Shown: one piece after another, positions 24,976-32,784 of the stretch
Layout: the number at the start of each line of letters is the position of its first letter
Position numbering within the stretch: position 1 is the first letter of the stretch
From: Chthonomonas sp. UBA1950
GTDB lineage: Bacteria; Armatimonadota; Fimbriimonadia; Fimbriimonadales; Fimbriimonadaceae
NCBI GenBank assembly: GCA_002336105.1
Contig: DDEQ01000033.1
Span: forward strand, 17,273-81,272
Direction of reading: 5' to 3'
DNA length: 64,000 bases
Position numbers and translations under genes: made by a program
The notes under the pieces: generated by a model
The model's database searches: none
The model's input: only the letters and a program-made list of their open reading frames with translations
What the model was told of the DNA's origin: nothing

Positions 24976-26539
24976 ATACTTTTGTCAGATCAATATACAG
25001 CAGATCATTTTCTCTTAAGCTGATCGAGGCACTAAACTTTCCATCCGCTGCTATCGTGACGGTCTTCCTAATTTCGGGTTTGTCCGAAGTTTGCTTCTTT
25101 AGCTGCCGTATCTGATCTGGATTGAGGTCTTTCGGAAGCCCCCATTCCATATAGGTCGTGTAGGCGTCGTTGGCCTTATATCCAGTTCGGCGAACCGAGA
25201 ACTGATACGTTCCGGGTTCTAGTCCGTTCAGTTTTAGCTCGATAGGAGCCGTCGCTTTAGCGGGATGGACTTTTCGGAAGTAGGGCCGATTGCTCTCGTG
25301 CTGGTCTGGGGTTGTATAGTCCCAAACCAACCCCTTAAAGCCATTTTCAGTTTTCGTAAGGATTGATCTTGCGTCCGAATTGCGCAGCTCCGTACTTCCA
25401 AGCATATTGAGGTATTTGTAGGCAAAAAAGGACGCCTTGGGGATGCCTTCGCGATTGATCAGCCCGAAACCTCCATGGAACGAAGAAGGAGTAGGCCCAG
25501 CTTCCTCAAAGAGATCGGTATAAACCCAATAGCTCATCGATTCGACGAACCCTTCCGTATTCTTTAGCTTATCAAGGATATACGGAGCACTTATATAGGC
25601 ATCATGAACGGGGTCGCGAGGATTGTAGCTGGTGCTCCACTCGGTGAAATAGAGCGGCAACCCTGGCCTTGTTGAGGACTGGATTTGACCTCGCACTCGC
25701 TTAACATCATCAATAATCGCGCCTGGATTGGGCGAGAGCTTGTTGTCGCCTTCCCCTTTCTCGTCAAAGTAGCCAGCATCTACTCCATAGGTGTGTGTGG
25801 TGATAAAGTCGAGCGCTACTCTCTCTTTGTCCGCGTGCTCTATCGTCTCGGTGATCCAGCCGCATCCAGCGGTGGCAGGGCCGCCAACGAGTAGCTTCGG
25901 ATTGACACCTTTGATCGCGCGAACCGTGTAGTCGTATAGCTTGAAGTAGGATGGTTGATCACCTTTGGTCCAGAAGCCGTCGAGATTCGGCTCGTTCCAA
26001 ACCTCAAACCGCCACGATTCGACCTCTTTCTTTCCAAAAGTCTTTTCAAGGTTGACCACAAATGCGGTGATAAATTCGGCCCATTTTTGATGATCCTTGG
26101 GTGGCGAACCGTTTGCCTGCCAGAAAAAGATTCGCTTATCTCCGGTTGCGAGTGCTTCCGGCATAAAACCGATCTCGACAAACGGCTTCATCCCTGTTTT
26201 AAGGATCGCCCGATAAACCTTGTTGATCGCCGTGAAGTCGTAGACCGGTTTGCCACCCACCTCTTGGTAAGCGTGCATGTCGTCAAGGAATATGCCGTGA
26301 AATCGAATGTACTTAAAGCCCAGATCACGCTTCGTCATTCGCAAATGTTCCATGTTTGCCTTCCGCAGAAGGATTCCCGGGTGATCGGCTCCGACGCAGT
26401 CCTGCCACATCATATTGCGCGGCCCTTTTTCGTTGAAGAGGTCAGCAGAAATTTGCCGAGATTTTGATTCGTCCGTGGTGGCAGCAAGCGACCCAACGGA
26501 AGCCAAAGAAGCAAGAGCGAGGAACAGCAGCGTACTCAT
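24974..26539 (-). CDS. Secreted glycoside hydrolase, GH39-like (beta-xylosidase type)
   Basis: A 521-residue secreted enzyme with a signal peptide (LLFLALASLASVGSLAA). The TIM-barrel part matches clan GH-A family 39: the acid/base motif FEVWNEPNLDGFW is near residue 184 and the nucleophile region LYFTEWSTSYNPRD near residue 300. The IRFHGIFLDDMHAY phrase near residue 80 is also typical. GH39 enzymes release xylose or related sugars from beta-linked glycosides. A C-terminal beta-sandwich ends the protein. GAAGAG precedes the ATG. The GH51 and GH127 genes further along suggest a shared arabinoxylan diet, but the genes are not in one operon. Confidence 0.85.
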   Translation of the reverse strand: MSTLLFLALASLASVGSLAATTDESKSRQISADLFNEKGPRNMMWQDCVGADHPGILLRKANMEHLRMTKRDLGFKYIRFHGIFLDDMHAYQEVGGKPVYDFTAINKVYRAILKTGMKPFVEIGFMPEALATGDKRIFFWQANGSPPKDHQKWAEFITAFVVNLEKTFGKKEVESWRFEVWNEPNLDGFWTKGDQPSYFKLYDYTVRAIKGVNPKLLVGGPATAGCGWITETIEHADKERVALDFITTHTYGVDAGYFDEKGEGDNKLSPNPGAIIDDVKRVRGQIQSSTRPGLPLYFTEWSTSYNPRDPVHDAYISAPYILDKLKNTEGFVESMSYWVYTDLFEEAGPTPSSFHGGFGLINREGIPKASFFAYKYLNMLGSTELRNSDARSILTKTENGFKGLVWDYTTPDQHESNRPYFRKVHPAKATAPIELKLNGLEPGTYQFSVRRTGYKANDAYTTYMEWGLPKDLNPDQIRQLKKQTSDKPEIRKTVTIAADGKFSASISLRENDLLYIDLTKV

Positions 26540-26895
26540 ATCTCTTCACAAAGGATACCGAGCAAGCCGAACTAACTCAGTAGTAGATAATTGCGCTATT
26601 CATCTTTCTCTGATAGTGATTTCATCGAACGCCGGTGATGCTCGTGCAAAAACTCGTCTCAGGTATCAAAAGATTCCTTGCAAGTGTGGCAGCGGGCTAG
26701 AGTGTTGATCGAACACTCTAGGGACTTACCTCTCGGGATTTTCGATCAAGAATTGAACTGGTTTCCAACCCGCTTGGTACAACTCACGCTCGTAACTAAA
26801 TTTGACATAGGTAGGCATCAACTCATACATCCCACAGTATCAAAAAAACTAGAAACATTTTTAGCATACCCTAAAAGTTGCCATATACTTGGTTT
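26540..26895. other. Intergenic region with one perfect hairpin
   Basis: About 350 bp between GH39 and the frameshifted secreted-protein gene. It is AT-richer than its surroundings. It contains a perfect 10-bp hairpin (CTAGAGTGTT-GATCG-AACACTCTAG, 26697-26721) without a T-run. Short frames cross the region, but none has a ribosome site or recognisable sequence. It presumably holds the divergent promoters. Confidence 0.5.
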
Positions 26896-27377
26896 ATGGC
26901 AACTTTGGCTATTTTGGCACTTTCAGCACAGCTAATTACCTTGTCTATTGATAATTGGGCCCCATACAATATGCTGCCTGCGATGACTTACAGCGTAAGT
27001 CCAAGCTCAATTACGATCACCAGTTCAGGCCAAGTTTATTCTGAAACGGCTCAATATGGGGACTATGACACGTACCGTCAGGGGCTCACAGAAGCCTATT
27101 CAGAATTTCCAAATCTCCACCTGAATATGACGCGCACCGGTGGGTTCGCGGATCCTGTTGGACAACCAACAACGAATTAAACGGTTCATCGAACCTCTTC
27201 TCTGCCACGTACACGTTCATCGGTGGTAATTACGAGCCATCCGGTGTCACCCAGGTGTCTGTGGACACTTACACATTCGTAGATGACGCAGGCATATCGT
27301 CTATTTCTGATCCAACTTGCACATCGCACATAAATATTATTACCAAGGTTCCGAAAGTCGGCGGTGGTGCCGGTTAG
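26896..27377 (+). pseudogene. Secreted protein gene with a frameshift
   Basis: From the ATG at 26896 a signal-peptide-like start (MATLAILALSAQLITLS) leads into a Ser/Thr/Tyr-rich exported protein that stops at 27178-27180 after GQPTTN. The +2 frame, open from about 27067, continues as coding-like sequence (CWTTNNELNGSSNLFSATY ... KVGGGAG) to a TAG at 27375-27377, with the same Ser/Thr/Tyr-rich composition. The two parts fit one original protein of roughly 155 residues with a 1- or 2-base indel between about 27100 and 27180. A sequencing error is possible. I recognise no family. Confidence 0.5.
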
Positions 27378-27413
27378 GGTTCATCTCAGTTAGAAACCCT
27401 TGGAGAAACTAAT

Positions 27414-28397
27414 ATGCTCATCACGATCTTGTGTCTCTCTCAATTCAGCTTTCCGGGAGGTAGCGCCCGAAGCTTGGCGGATGAACTCTATTCGAAATTC
27501 CACAAGCCCGTCGCGATATTGCTTGCTCCTGGGCAAACGTATCCGAAGTTTTCCATTGATACCGACGAGATTACAGACTTTCTGCGAGTTCTCCGACGGA
27601 AATATCATTACGACACCCCTCCAAAGGATAAGCAAACACTCGGGCTTGCTGCGGATGGTTGGCCGCATCATTTGTTGTTACAGATTGACGGTTCCAATCT
27701 TTACACCGATCCCTTACCCGTAGATACCAAAACGACCCTCACCTGTATTGATGGCAAAGTTGACATATCAAACGGCTCGACTCGAACAATAACGCTTCAG
27801 CAACTTCGCAGTGCATTCTCGAAGTCTGGATACAGGCTGGAGAGCCTCAAGTTTTATGAGATGTGTCGATTTGTTTTGTCGTGTCACAGCGAGAACCTGC
27901 AAGATGTTTGCAAAGCAGTTGGCGTAGCCCTCGGCTCAGATGTGGTCATCGACGAGAAAGAACATTTGGTCACTTTCGGTCTGGATGTGAAAGCTATGCG
28001 ACGGAGGGCAGTCCGTTTATTTGAAAATTCAATTCAGTTTGGTGTATCTGGAAACAGCCAAGTCGAGTACGAGAACGCAAGATATGAGTTTCATCGGGTC
28101 TTCTGGTCGAATATAAAGGACTCTACCATCGCGAGTATCTATAACGAGGAATGGAAGAGTTACAACCAGCCCGAAGGCAACCCTATTCATACTGCCGCAA
28201 TACAACAGTTACCTATCCTCATCAAGTACTTCGATGCATCTCCGAGTGGCAAATGGCTTGCAGAGAAACTGAGAACAGTTGATCCTCATGACCCCATCAA
28301 TATCACTCCAACAAGTGATGGGAAAACAGGGCGTGGTTACATGATCAAAGATAATTCGCCCTCAAACAAATATGGCTATTTTTTGCTTAGCCCCTAA
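27414..28397 (+). CDS. Secreted protein of unknown function
   Basis: A 327-residue protein I cannot assign. The ATG at 27414 has GGAG at a good distance (TTGGAGAAACTAATATG). The first 25 residues (MLITILCLSQFSFPGGSA) resemble a signal peptide. The sequence is polar and mixed alpha/beta. A stretch near 155-185 (ENLQDVCKAVGVALGSDVVI) resembles the small beta-alpha-beta repeats seen in secretin/TonB N-domains, but the match is weak. It lies 37 bp behind the frameshifted gene, both are exported, and they may have formed one unit. Confidence 0.65.
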   Translation: MLITILCLSQFSFPGGSARSLADELYSKFHKPVAILLAPGQTYPKFSIDTDEITDFLRVLRRKYHYDTPPKDKQTLGLAADGWPHHLLLQIDGSNLYTDPLPVDTKTTLTCIDGKVDISNGSTRTITLQQLRSAFSKSGYRLESLKFYEMCRFVLSCHSENLQDVCKAVGVALGSDVVIDEKEHLVTFGLDVKAMRRRAVRLFENSIQFGVSGNSQVEYENARYEFHRVFWSNIKDSTIASIYNEEWKSYNQPEGNPIHTAAIQQLPILIKYFDASPSGKWLAEKLRTVDPHDPINITPTSDGKTGRGYMIKDNSPSNKYGYFLLSP

Positions 28398-28421
28398 CAC
28401 TAGCCTGTGGAGGTTGAGCAC

Positions 28422-28589
28422 TTAACTTACAGCAGAAAATCCAAGGAGCCGTCTCGTCAGCTCACCGCCTTCGAAAAGCAGTTCTCGAATCGCTTGATCA
28501 AAATGAGCTTGCTTGAGTGGCCCAATTTCTGAGCCATTGACGGACATGTTGACGGCTTTTCGAACCCAATCTTGGAAGAACTCGTGCCG
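28422..28589 (-). pseudogene. C-terminal remnant of a lost gene
   Basis: On the minus strand 55 codons read as ordinary coding sequence (HEFFQDWVRKAVNMSVNG ... AIRELLFEGGELTRRLLGFSAVS), bounded upstream by a stop at 28590-28592 and ending at a TAA at 28422. No ribosome site precedes the only ATG (28547). The text looks like the C-terminus of a larger cytoplasmic protein whose front part has been deleted, but I cannot name the family. It lies directly behind yajQ. Confidence 0.4.
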
Positions 28590-28594
28590 TTAAA

Positions 28595-29089
28595 CTAGCG
28601 GAAATTAAGAAAATCAACAGGAAAATCTAACGTTAGACCTTTCACAAAAGTAATCGTCTTTTGAAGGTCATCTTTTGATTTACTACTGACTCGAACCTCG
28701 TCACCTTGGATTTGAGCCTGAACTTTGAGACCTTTGTCTTTGATCTGCTTGATAAGCGCTTTTGCCTTATCCTGGGCGATTCCTTGCTTGAATTCCAGCT
28801 TGCACTTCACGCTGATGCCAGCGCCAGGCTCAAGCTTTCCCCACTCGATCGACCTTGAATCGATGCCTCGCTTGATCAGCTTGCTGAATACGATATCCTT
28901 CAACTGATCCATGCGAAACTCGTCGTCGGCGACCAAGCTCGTCGAATCTTTTTCAGCCAGAATTTCGCACTTAGTCCCTTTGAGGTCATAGCGATTGCTT
29001 AGCTCTTTCTGAGCCTGATCAAGAGCGTTCTTGACCTCCATTTGGTCGACTTTACTAACGATATCAAAACTGAAGTCTGCGGCAGCCAT
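28595..29089 (-). CDS. yajQ: YajQ-family nucleotide/c-di-GMP-binding protein
   Basis: A 164-residue YajQ protein. The N-terminal FSFDIVSKVDQMEVKNALDQ, the RYDLKGTK motif and the C-terminal IQGDEVRVSSKSKDDLQ segment are all family hallmarks. The protein folds as two ferredoxin-like domains. It binds nucleic acid or nucleotides, and some homologues bind cyclic di-GMP and act with transcription factors. It is 2 bp behind a 113-residue unknown gene, which is itself 2 bp behind a CoA-binding protein gene, so the three form an operon. Confidence 0.96.
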   Translation of the reverse strand: MAAADFSFDIVSKVDQMEVKNALDQAQKELSNRYDLKGTKCEILAEKDSTSLVADDEFRMDQLKDIVFSKLIKRGIDSRSIEWGKLEPGAGISVKCKLEFKQGIAQDKAKALIKQIKDKGLKVQAQIQGDEVRVSSKSKDDLQKTITFVKGLTLDFPVDFLNFR

Positions 29090-29091
29090 AT

Positions 29092-29433
29092 TTAGACTTT
29101 CTCCAGATCGCTCATCTGCACCAGTAGAACATAGTGGGCATTGAAGTCGAGTTCCTCTTGAGTCAGAGTCTTCTTCTGGTTTTCAGGGAGTTCGTTTAGG
29201 AATCGGTTTCTCATGCGAAGAGTCGCCGTCTTATGAACATCTGCTGTGATGTCGCTCATCGACTCAGGATCGACCTTGATCGAGACTTCATCGACCGAAT
29301 AAACAGTTTGCACAGTACCGACCGAACCAGCCATGTGTTCGTAGTATCGGTTCTTCTTTCGGTCTTCGTCGGTTACCGGTCGCGTAATGACCCGAACGCG
29401 ATCCCCTTCTTTCACTTCACTCACAACTAGCAA
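29092..29433 (-). CDS. Conserved-looking small protein of unknown function
   Basis: A 113-residue acidic/basic mixed protein with no signal peptide. The N-terminal half reads like a small SH3/KOW-type barrel (VKEGDRVRVITRPVTDEDRK ... GSVGTVQTVYSVDEVSIKVD). A helical half follows (RMRNRFLNELPENQKKTLTQEEL) and then the closing YVLLVQMSDLEKV. Such barrels often bind RNA, DNA or ribosomes, but that is inference only. Its place between yajQ and the CoA-binding protein gene, with 2-bp gaps on both sides, shows that it is a real gene. Confidence 0.75.
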   Translation of the reverse strand: MLVVSEVKEGDRVRVITRPVTDEDRKKNRYYEHMAGSVGTVQTVYSVDEVSIKVDPESMSDITADVHKTATLRMRNRFLNELPENQKKTLTQEELDFNAHYVLLVQMSDLEKV

Positions 29434-29435
29434 GT

Positions 29436-29969
29436 TTACCTTTTAGGGCGTCTCGCAGAAATAACCTCTGTATTCATTCCTGCCCAGTGTAAAACTCCAC
29501 CATACCGACCGTGCTCCATCTTGATGCACTTATCGACAACGGCTATGAGTCCAGCCTCAATCGCTTTGTCCGCCGCGTCAAAGTTGATAATCCTCAATTG
29601 CTGCCAAACCGCCTTTGCGCCATTTCGGATCGCTTGGTCTACGATCCCGTCTACTTCATGGGGTGGTCGGAAGATATCAACAACATCGACAGCAAAAGGA
29701 ACGTCATCGAGACTGGCGTATGCCTTTTCACCTAGAATTTCATTTGCCTTGGGATGAATAGGAATGATCTGAAAGCCCTCGTCCTTGAGATAGCTGGCAA
29801 CCATGTTGCTCGCCTTCGTGGATTCCGTGGATAAACCGACGATAGCAATTGTCTTCGCCGACTGAAGCAGCTGCTGGATAGCCTTCGAGTTTTGGTATTT
29901 ATCACGTTGCTCAGGCGTGAGCTTCGTGTTCAGCGAAATACTGCATGCGAGTTCGGCGACTTGACTCAT
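29436..29969 (-). CDS. CoA-binding domain protein (YccU-like)
   Basis: A 177-residue Rossmann-fold CoA-binding protein. The core is IAIVGLSTESTKASNMVASYL, then IIPIHPKANEILGEKAYASL, the DVVDIFRPP motif, KAVWQQLRI and the conserved VVDKCIKMEHGR. Proteins of this family bind coenzyme A but their physiological role is not settled. It carries a helical N-terminal extension of about 35 residues before the Rossmann core. It is the first gene of a tight operon with the 113-residue unknown and yajQ. Confidence 0.92.
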   Translation of the reverse strand: MSQVAELACSISLNTKLTPEQRDKYQNSKAIQQLLQSAKTIAIVGLSTESTKASNMVASYLKDEGFQIIPIHPKANEILGEKAYASLDDVPFAVDVVDIFRPPHEVDGIVDQAIRNGAKAVWQQLRIINFDAADKAIEAGLIAVVDKCIKMEHGRYGGVLHWAGMNTEVISARRPKR

Positions 29970-29994
29970 AAAATCCTTTCTATTGTGAACAATT

Positions 29995-30011
29995 GGGGCG
30001 ATACTCGCCCC
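29995..30011 (-). terminator. Short GC hairpin behind the pseudopilin gene
   Basis: On the minus strand GGGGCGA-GTA-TCGCCCC forms a perfect 7-bp stem followed by AATTGTT. It lies 25 bp after the pseudopilin stop, and just upstream of the CoA-binding protein gene start. It probably is a weak intrinsic terminator. Confidence 0.55.
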
Positions 30012-30035
30012 TAAGAATCTATACGAGTCGAATGT

Positions 30036-30800
30036 TTAGTCACATCGCCAATAGTAGGTGTCATCCCACTCTCCGCCACCCGTCTGCTCCGAAGACTTGT
30101 GGCCGTAAGGATCGACTCGGCTCTCATCAAATCCACCTCTGTTGACATGCTTGGCATGGCCATCTGAGAAAATCAGGGTTCCACCGCTTGGGTCCCAGTT
30201 CGAGAAGTAGCCGCAGTCATATCCGTAGATCGTACAATTCGGGTCGTTCTTTTTCTCAAAGAATCCCATCATTTCCAGTCGGATGATTCGTGTGTCCGCT
30301 GGATACTGAATCATTCCTTCGGTGACGATGTCATTTGCCGTATATTTGTCGCGATTGTTGTTTTGCGACGACTCGCCTGCAACGGTGGAAAAGTTGCAGT
30401 GCCCAAACCGATACGAACTGCCGTAAGCCTTCCAGTAGGTACTTGCCCCGACTGCCAGGCTGCCGCCATCTTGTGATAGATAGGAACTGCCGGTATCGAG
30501 CGGACTCTTGAAGATCTCTTTCGACTTCGAGTACGGCAGGATTTGTGTCTCGACACCCTTATGCTCGGCAGGAGTGTAAATCGAGGGATTACTGTTATAG
30601 GCGTAAAAGATCGGCATCGTGTCGTCATAGTCACCAAGATAAATCTTGATCGACACGCCGATTTGCCGCGCATTGCTAAGATCCGCAGTTTTCTTAGCAG
30701 CAAATTTCGCCTGAGCAAATACTGGGAATAATATGGCCGCCAAGATGGCAATGATCGCAATAACAACAAGGAGTTCGATAAGCGTAAAAGCTCTTTTCAT
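30036..30800 (-). CDS. Type II secretion/type IV pilin-like protein (DUF1559-type pseudopilin)
   Basis: The 254-residue protein has a textbook prepilin N-terminus: MKRAFTLIELLVVIAIIAIL, with the expected Phe-Thr-Leu-Ile-Glu at the cleavage/methylation site, then FPVFAQAKFAAKK. The C-terminal part carries the FSDGHAKHVN motif of the H-X9-DG domain family. Such proteins are abundant, with many copies per genome, in Armatimonadota and Planctomycetota; their roles are mostly unknown. The ATG at 30800 is supported by AGAGGTCTGAA directly before it; the longer open frame has no support. A TPP riboswitch stands directly upstream in the same orientation, and a segment just behind the aptamer is complementary to this ribosome binding site. 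Confidence 0.9.
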   Translation of the reverse strand: MKRAFTLIELLVVIAIIAILAAILFPVFAQAKFAAKKTADLSNARQIGVSIKIYLGDYDDTMPIFYAYNSNPSIYTPAEHKGVETQILPYSKSKEIFKSPLDTGSSYLSQDGGSLAVGASTYWKAYGSSYRFGHCNFSTVAGESSQNNNRDKYTANDIVTEGMIQYPADTRIIRLEMMGFFEKKNDPNCTIYGYDCGYFSNWDPSGGTLIFSDGHAKHVNRGGFDESRVDPYGHKSSEQTGGGEWDDTYYWRCD

Positions 30801-30802
30801 TT

Positions 30803-30863
30803 CAGACCTCTTTTGTCCAAGCCCGCCTCGCCAGATTGCGAAGTCGGACCTATAGCAGGTCTG
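30803..30863 (-). promoter_or_regulatory. Possible expression platform: pairing that hides the ribosome binding site
   Basis: In the RNA, CAGACCU (30863-30857) just behind the aptamer is exactly complementary to AGGUCUG (30809-30803), which contains the ribosome binding site of the pseudopilin gene. The same GACCU can instead pair with AGGUC (30851-30847) in a 5-bp hairpin with a 5-nt loop. The two pairings exclude each other, as expected for a switch of translation. Confidence 0.5.
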
Positions 30864-30866
30864 CTT

Positions 30867-30960
30867 CCACAATCCCTACGCCGGTATTAGCCGGATCAGG
30901 TTCTTAGGGTCACCGAGCATTTCAGCTCGATATCTCAGCCATTATTGGCCCCCCCTGTGG
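30867..30960 (-). promoter_or_regulatory. TPP (THI-box) riboswitch
   Basis: On the minus strand the conserved THI core is complete: GGCUGAGAUAU (30940-30930), a P3 hairpin CGAGC...GCUCG, ACCCUAAGAACCUGAU, and CCGGCUAAUACCGGCGUAGGGA (30894-30873, split by the loop). P1 is formed by CCACA (30960-30956) with UGUGG (30871-30867). This is the thiamin pyrophosphate-binding aptamer. The next gene in this direction is a pseudopilin, not a thiamin gene. Confidence 0.93.
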
Positions 30961-31053
30961 GCGGTTGGTTCATATAGTGTACTTGAAATCCGGCCCCAAG
31001 AAAATGAAAACGCAAGGATCGCAGGTTCGTTTAGGTAATAGAGGTATAGCGTC

Positions 31054-31944
31054 ATGAGCATATGTATTTTCGTATCAGCAATCACACTCCTTGGACAACT
31101 AGGCCAACCCACCAAGCAATTCGTTGGAACAAACGGGGTGGCAGAAACACCTTACGGAACTGTTCGAGTGGTCGGTGTCGGTCAACTCAGTAATGGAAAA
31201 ATAGAGTGCTGGAACATAGACGGAAAAATGGACCCCGTAATTACAGAACGGGTGCAAAACCAGTTGCACGGTCAGAATATACAGTTCAAGTACGGTTACA
31301 ATAACCTCTTCGTCCTTCGGGAGACGGACTCAAGCTCAAGTAGCAACTACAGTTGGGACTCAAGCTCAGGCGACAAGAGCGGATGGAGTTGGAGCCAAAG
31401 CATTGACAGTCGATACGAAAACCAAAGAAGAAAGTCGACGGAAATCGCTCTCTATATTCCGTCTATCGGAGATAAATCCATCACCGCCTCGGGCTACTTC
31501 ACTACTTCCGGAGCATCTGCTGCGATTGCCCCAAAGATTGGGGCCGAATTCAAGCTCGGAACGTCCACATTCAAGTTAATCGACGTCAAGAAACTATCAT
31601 CTCAAAACTTTTCTGGGTTCGGGAATATGCCCAGTTGGCAGATGGTTTTCAAGGTTCAAAAGGGAGATGAGCCGTATACATCGATCAACGCCATTATGTC
31701 CACCTCGACAGGACAGCCCTATGAATATGTCGACAAGGACGGAACACCAAAAACAAGATCAGAACAAGGACGGATGGGAAATCCAATGGGATTCGGTGTA
31801 TATTGCTCGGTGAATTTCACCGACAACGACACGATGGTAGTTTCCAGTTCAGCGAATCTCGCTAAAGCGGAGAGAATAACTTTCACAATTTCCAACCGGA
31901 TTTCTGTGGTGATTCCAAACGTCCCAATCAGTCCCAACCTGTAA
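31054..31944 (+). CDS. Secreted protein of unknown function
   Basis: A 296-residue protein with a short signal-peptide-like start (SICIFVSAITLLGQLG) and GAGG ten bases before the ATG. It is rich in Ser, Gly and beta-strand-forming residues and contains a Ser/Trp/Asp-rich stretch near residues 92-120 (SSSSSNYSWDSSSGDKSGWS). No enzyme motif or known family is recognisable. It is followed by a strong terminator. It stands alone between the divergent TPP-riboswitch unit and the convergent Cys-rich protein gene. Confidence 0.65.
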   Translation: MSICIFVSAITLLGQLGQPTKQFVGTNGVAETPYGTVRVVGVGQLSNGKIECWNIDGKMDPVITERVQNQLHGQNIQFKYGYNNLFVLRETDSSSSSNYSWDSSSGDKSGWSWSQSIDSRYENQRRKSTEIALYIPSIGDKSITASGYFTTSGASAAIAPKIGAEFKLGTSTFKLIDVKKLSSQNFSGFGNMPSWQMVFKVQKGDEPYTSINAIMSTSTGQPYEYVDKDGTPKTRSEQGRMGNPMGFGVYCSVNFTDNDTMVVSSSANLAKAERITFTISNRISVVIPNVPISPNL

Positions 31945-31952
31945 ATAAGGTT

Positions 31953-31978
31953 CGGGCCGAGAGTGAACTCTCGGCCCG
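31953..31978 (+). terminator. Intrinsic terminator
   Basis: A perfect 11-bp GC-rich stem (CGGGCCGAGAG with its complement) and a TGAA loop, followed by ATTCTCTTTTCGTTTT. It ends the transcript of the secreted protein gene at 31054-31944. Confidence 0.9.
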
Positions 31979-32000
31979 ATTCTCTTTTCGTTTTGTGAAG

Positions 32001-32252
32001 TTACTTCTTCATCGAAGCGCAGCACTTGCCTTTACTGCACTTGCCGTCTTTGCAGCAGTCAGCGCACTTGTCCTTGCAGCAAGCTTTACAAGCTTTCGAA
32101 GAGCATGAACCCTTCTTCATAGAACAAGCTTTGTGGTCTTTGCTGGCACAGCAAGCAGACTTACCTGCACAACACTTGGCAGGTGATTGAGCCATCGAGA
32201 CGGTCATGAGTGCGAGACCGAAGACGAGAGTTGATATGATATTTTTGATCAT
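32001..32252 (-). CDS. Exported cysteine-rich, probably metal-binding small protein
   Basis: The 83-residue product has a signal peptide (MIKNIISTLVFGLALMTVSMA, cleavage near AQS). The mature part of about 62 residues contains 15 cysteines and many lysines, arranged as repeated CC and CxxC-like groups (KCCAGKSACC, ACKACCKDKCADCC). This is the composition of metallothionein-like metal binders, but I recognise no defined family. Export to the periplasm is unusual for a thiol-rich protein of this kind. The gene upstream on the same strand also encodes an exported Cys/His-containing protein, and the two are 38 bp apart. Confidence 0.75.
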   Translation of the reverse strand: MIKNIISTLVFGLALMTVSMAQSPAKCCAGKSACCASKDHKACSMKKGSCSSKACKACCKDKCADCCKDGKCSKGKCCASMKK

Positions 32253-32290
32253 TGATTTTTCCTAATGTGTAGTTGAACGACGAAAATGGG

Positions 32291-32740
32291 TCAGTTCTTA
32301 CACACAGGAGGGGCGCGACCAAAGTCGCTACGATGATCAGGATCGCTTGGAGGGCTGGCGTCACTTGCCGTAAATACAACAGAATGCCTTAGCTGGATTG
32401 GGGCTTCCGGTAGCGGATGTACCGAGGGAAGCGTAAGAACCGGCAACTCGAAATTTGCGAGAGAAAAGGTCGAAGGTGTATCTGGCGTGTTTCGAGCGGG
32501 CTGAATGCTGCACTTACACTTCACCGATTCTGGCCGGGGAACCGTCACCTTTGGAGCACAACAATCGTGCTTCTCTTTAGGAGCTGTTTGACAGCAATCC
32601 TTCTTTTTAAGCGCAGATTCTGCCTTGTGGTGAGGGCAAGAGGAGCTGCAGACATGAACCAACGCATTAGCTGGGATGCCTAGGGCAACGACAGCTATGA
32701 GGAGCCAAACCTTAACCAGGAGTTGCAACGTTCGCTTCAA
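32291..32740 (-). CDS. Exported Cys/His-containing protein, possibly metal-related
   Basis: A 149-residue protein with a signal peptide or N-terminal anchor (LLVKVWLLIAVVALGIPANA). Metal-ligand-like clusters follow: HVCSSSCPHHK, KDCCQT, KHDCCAPK and KCKC. The C-terminal part is proline-rich, without further clusters until the final RAPPVCKN. The layout recalls small exported proteins near copper-resistance genes in other phyla, but this is an impression from memory, not a match. It stands directly upstream of the 15-cysteine protein and probably shares its transcript. Confidence 0.65.
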   Translation of the reverse strand: MKRTLQLLVKVWLLIAVVALGIPANALVHVCSSSCPHHKAESALKKKDCCQTAPKEKHDCCAPKVTVPRPESVKCKCSIQPARNTPDTPSTFSLANFELPVLTLPSVHPLPEAPIQLRHSVVFTASDASPPSDPDHRSDFGRAPPVCKN

Positions 32741-32784
32741 TGTTCTCTTAATATACTAACAGTCGGTCGAAACCCTTGGTTCCT

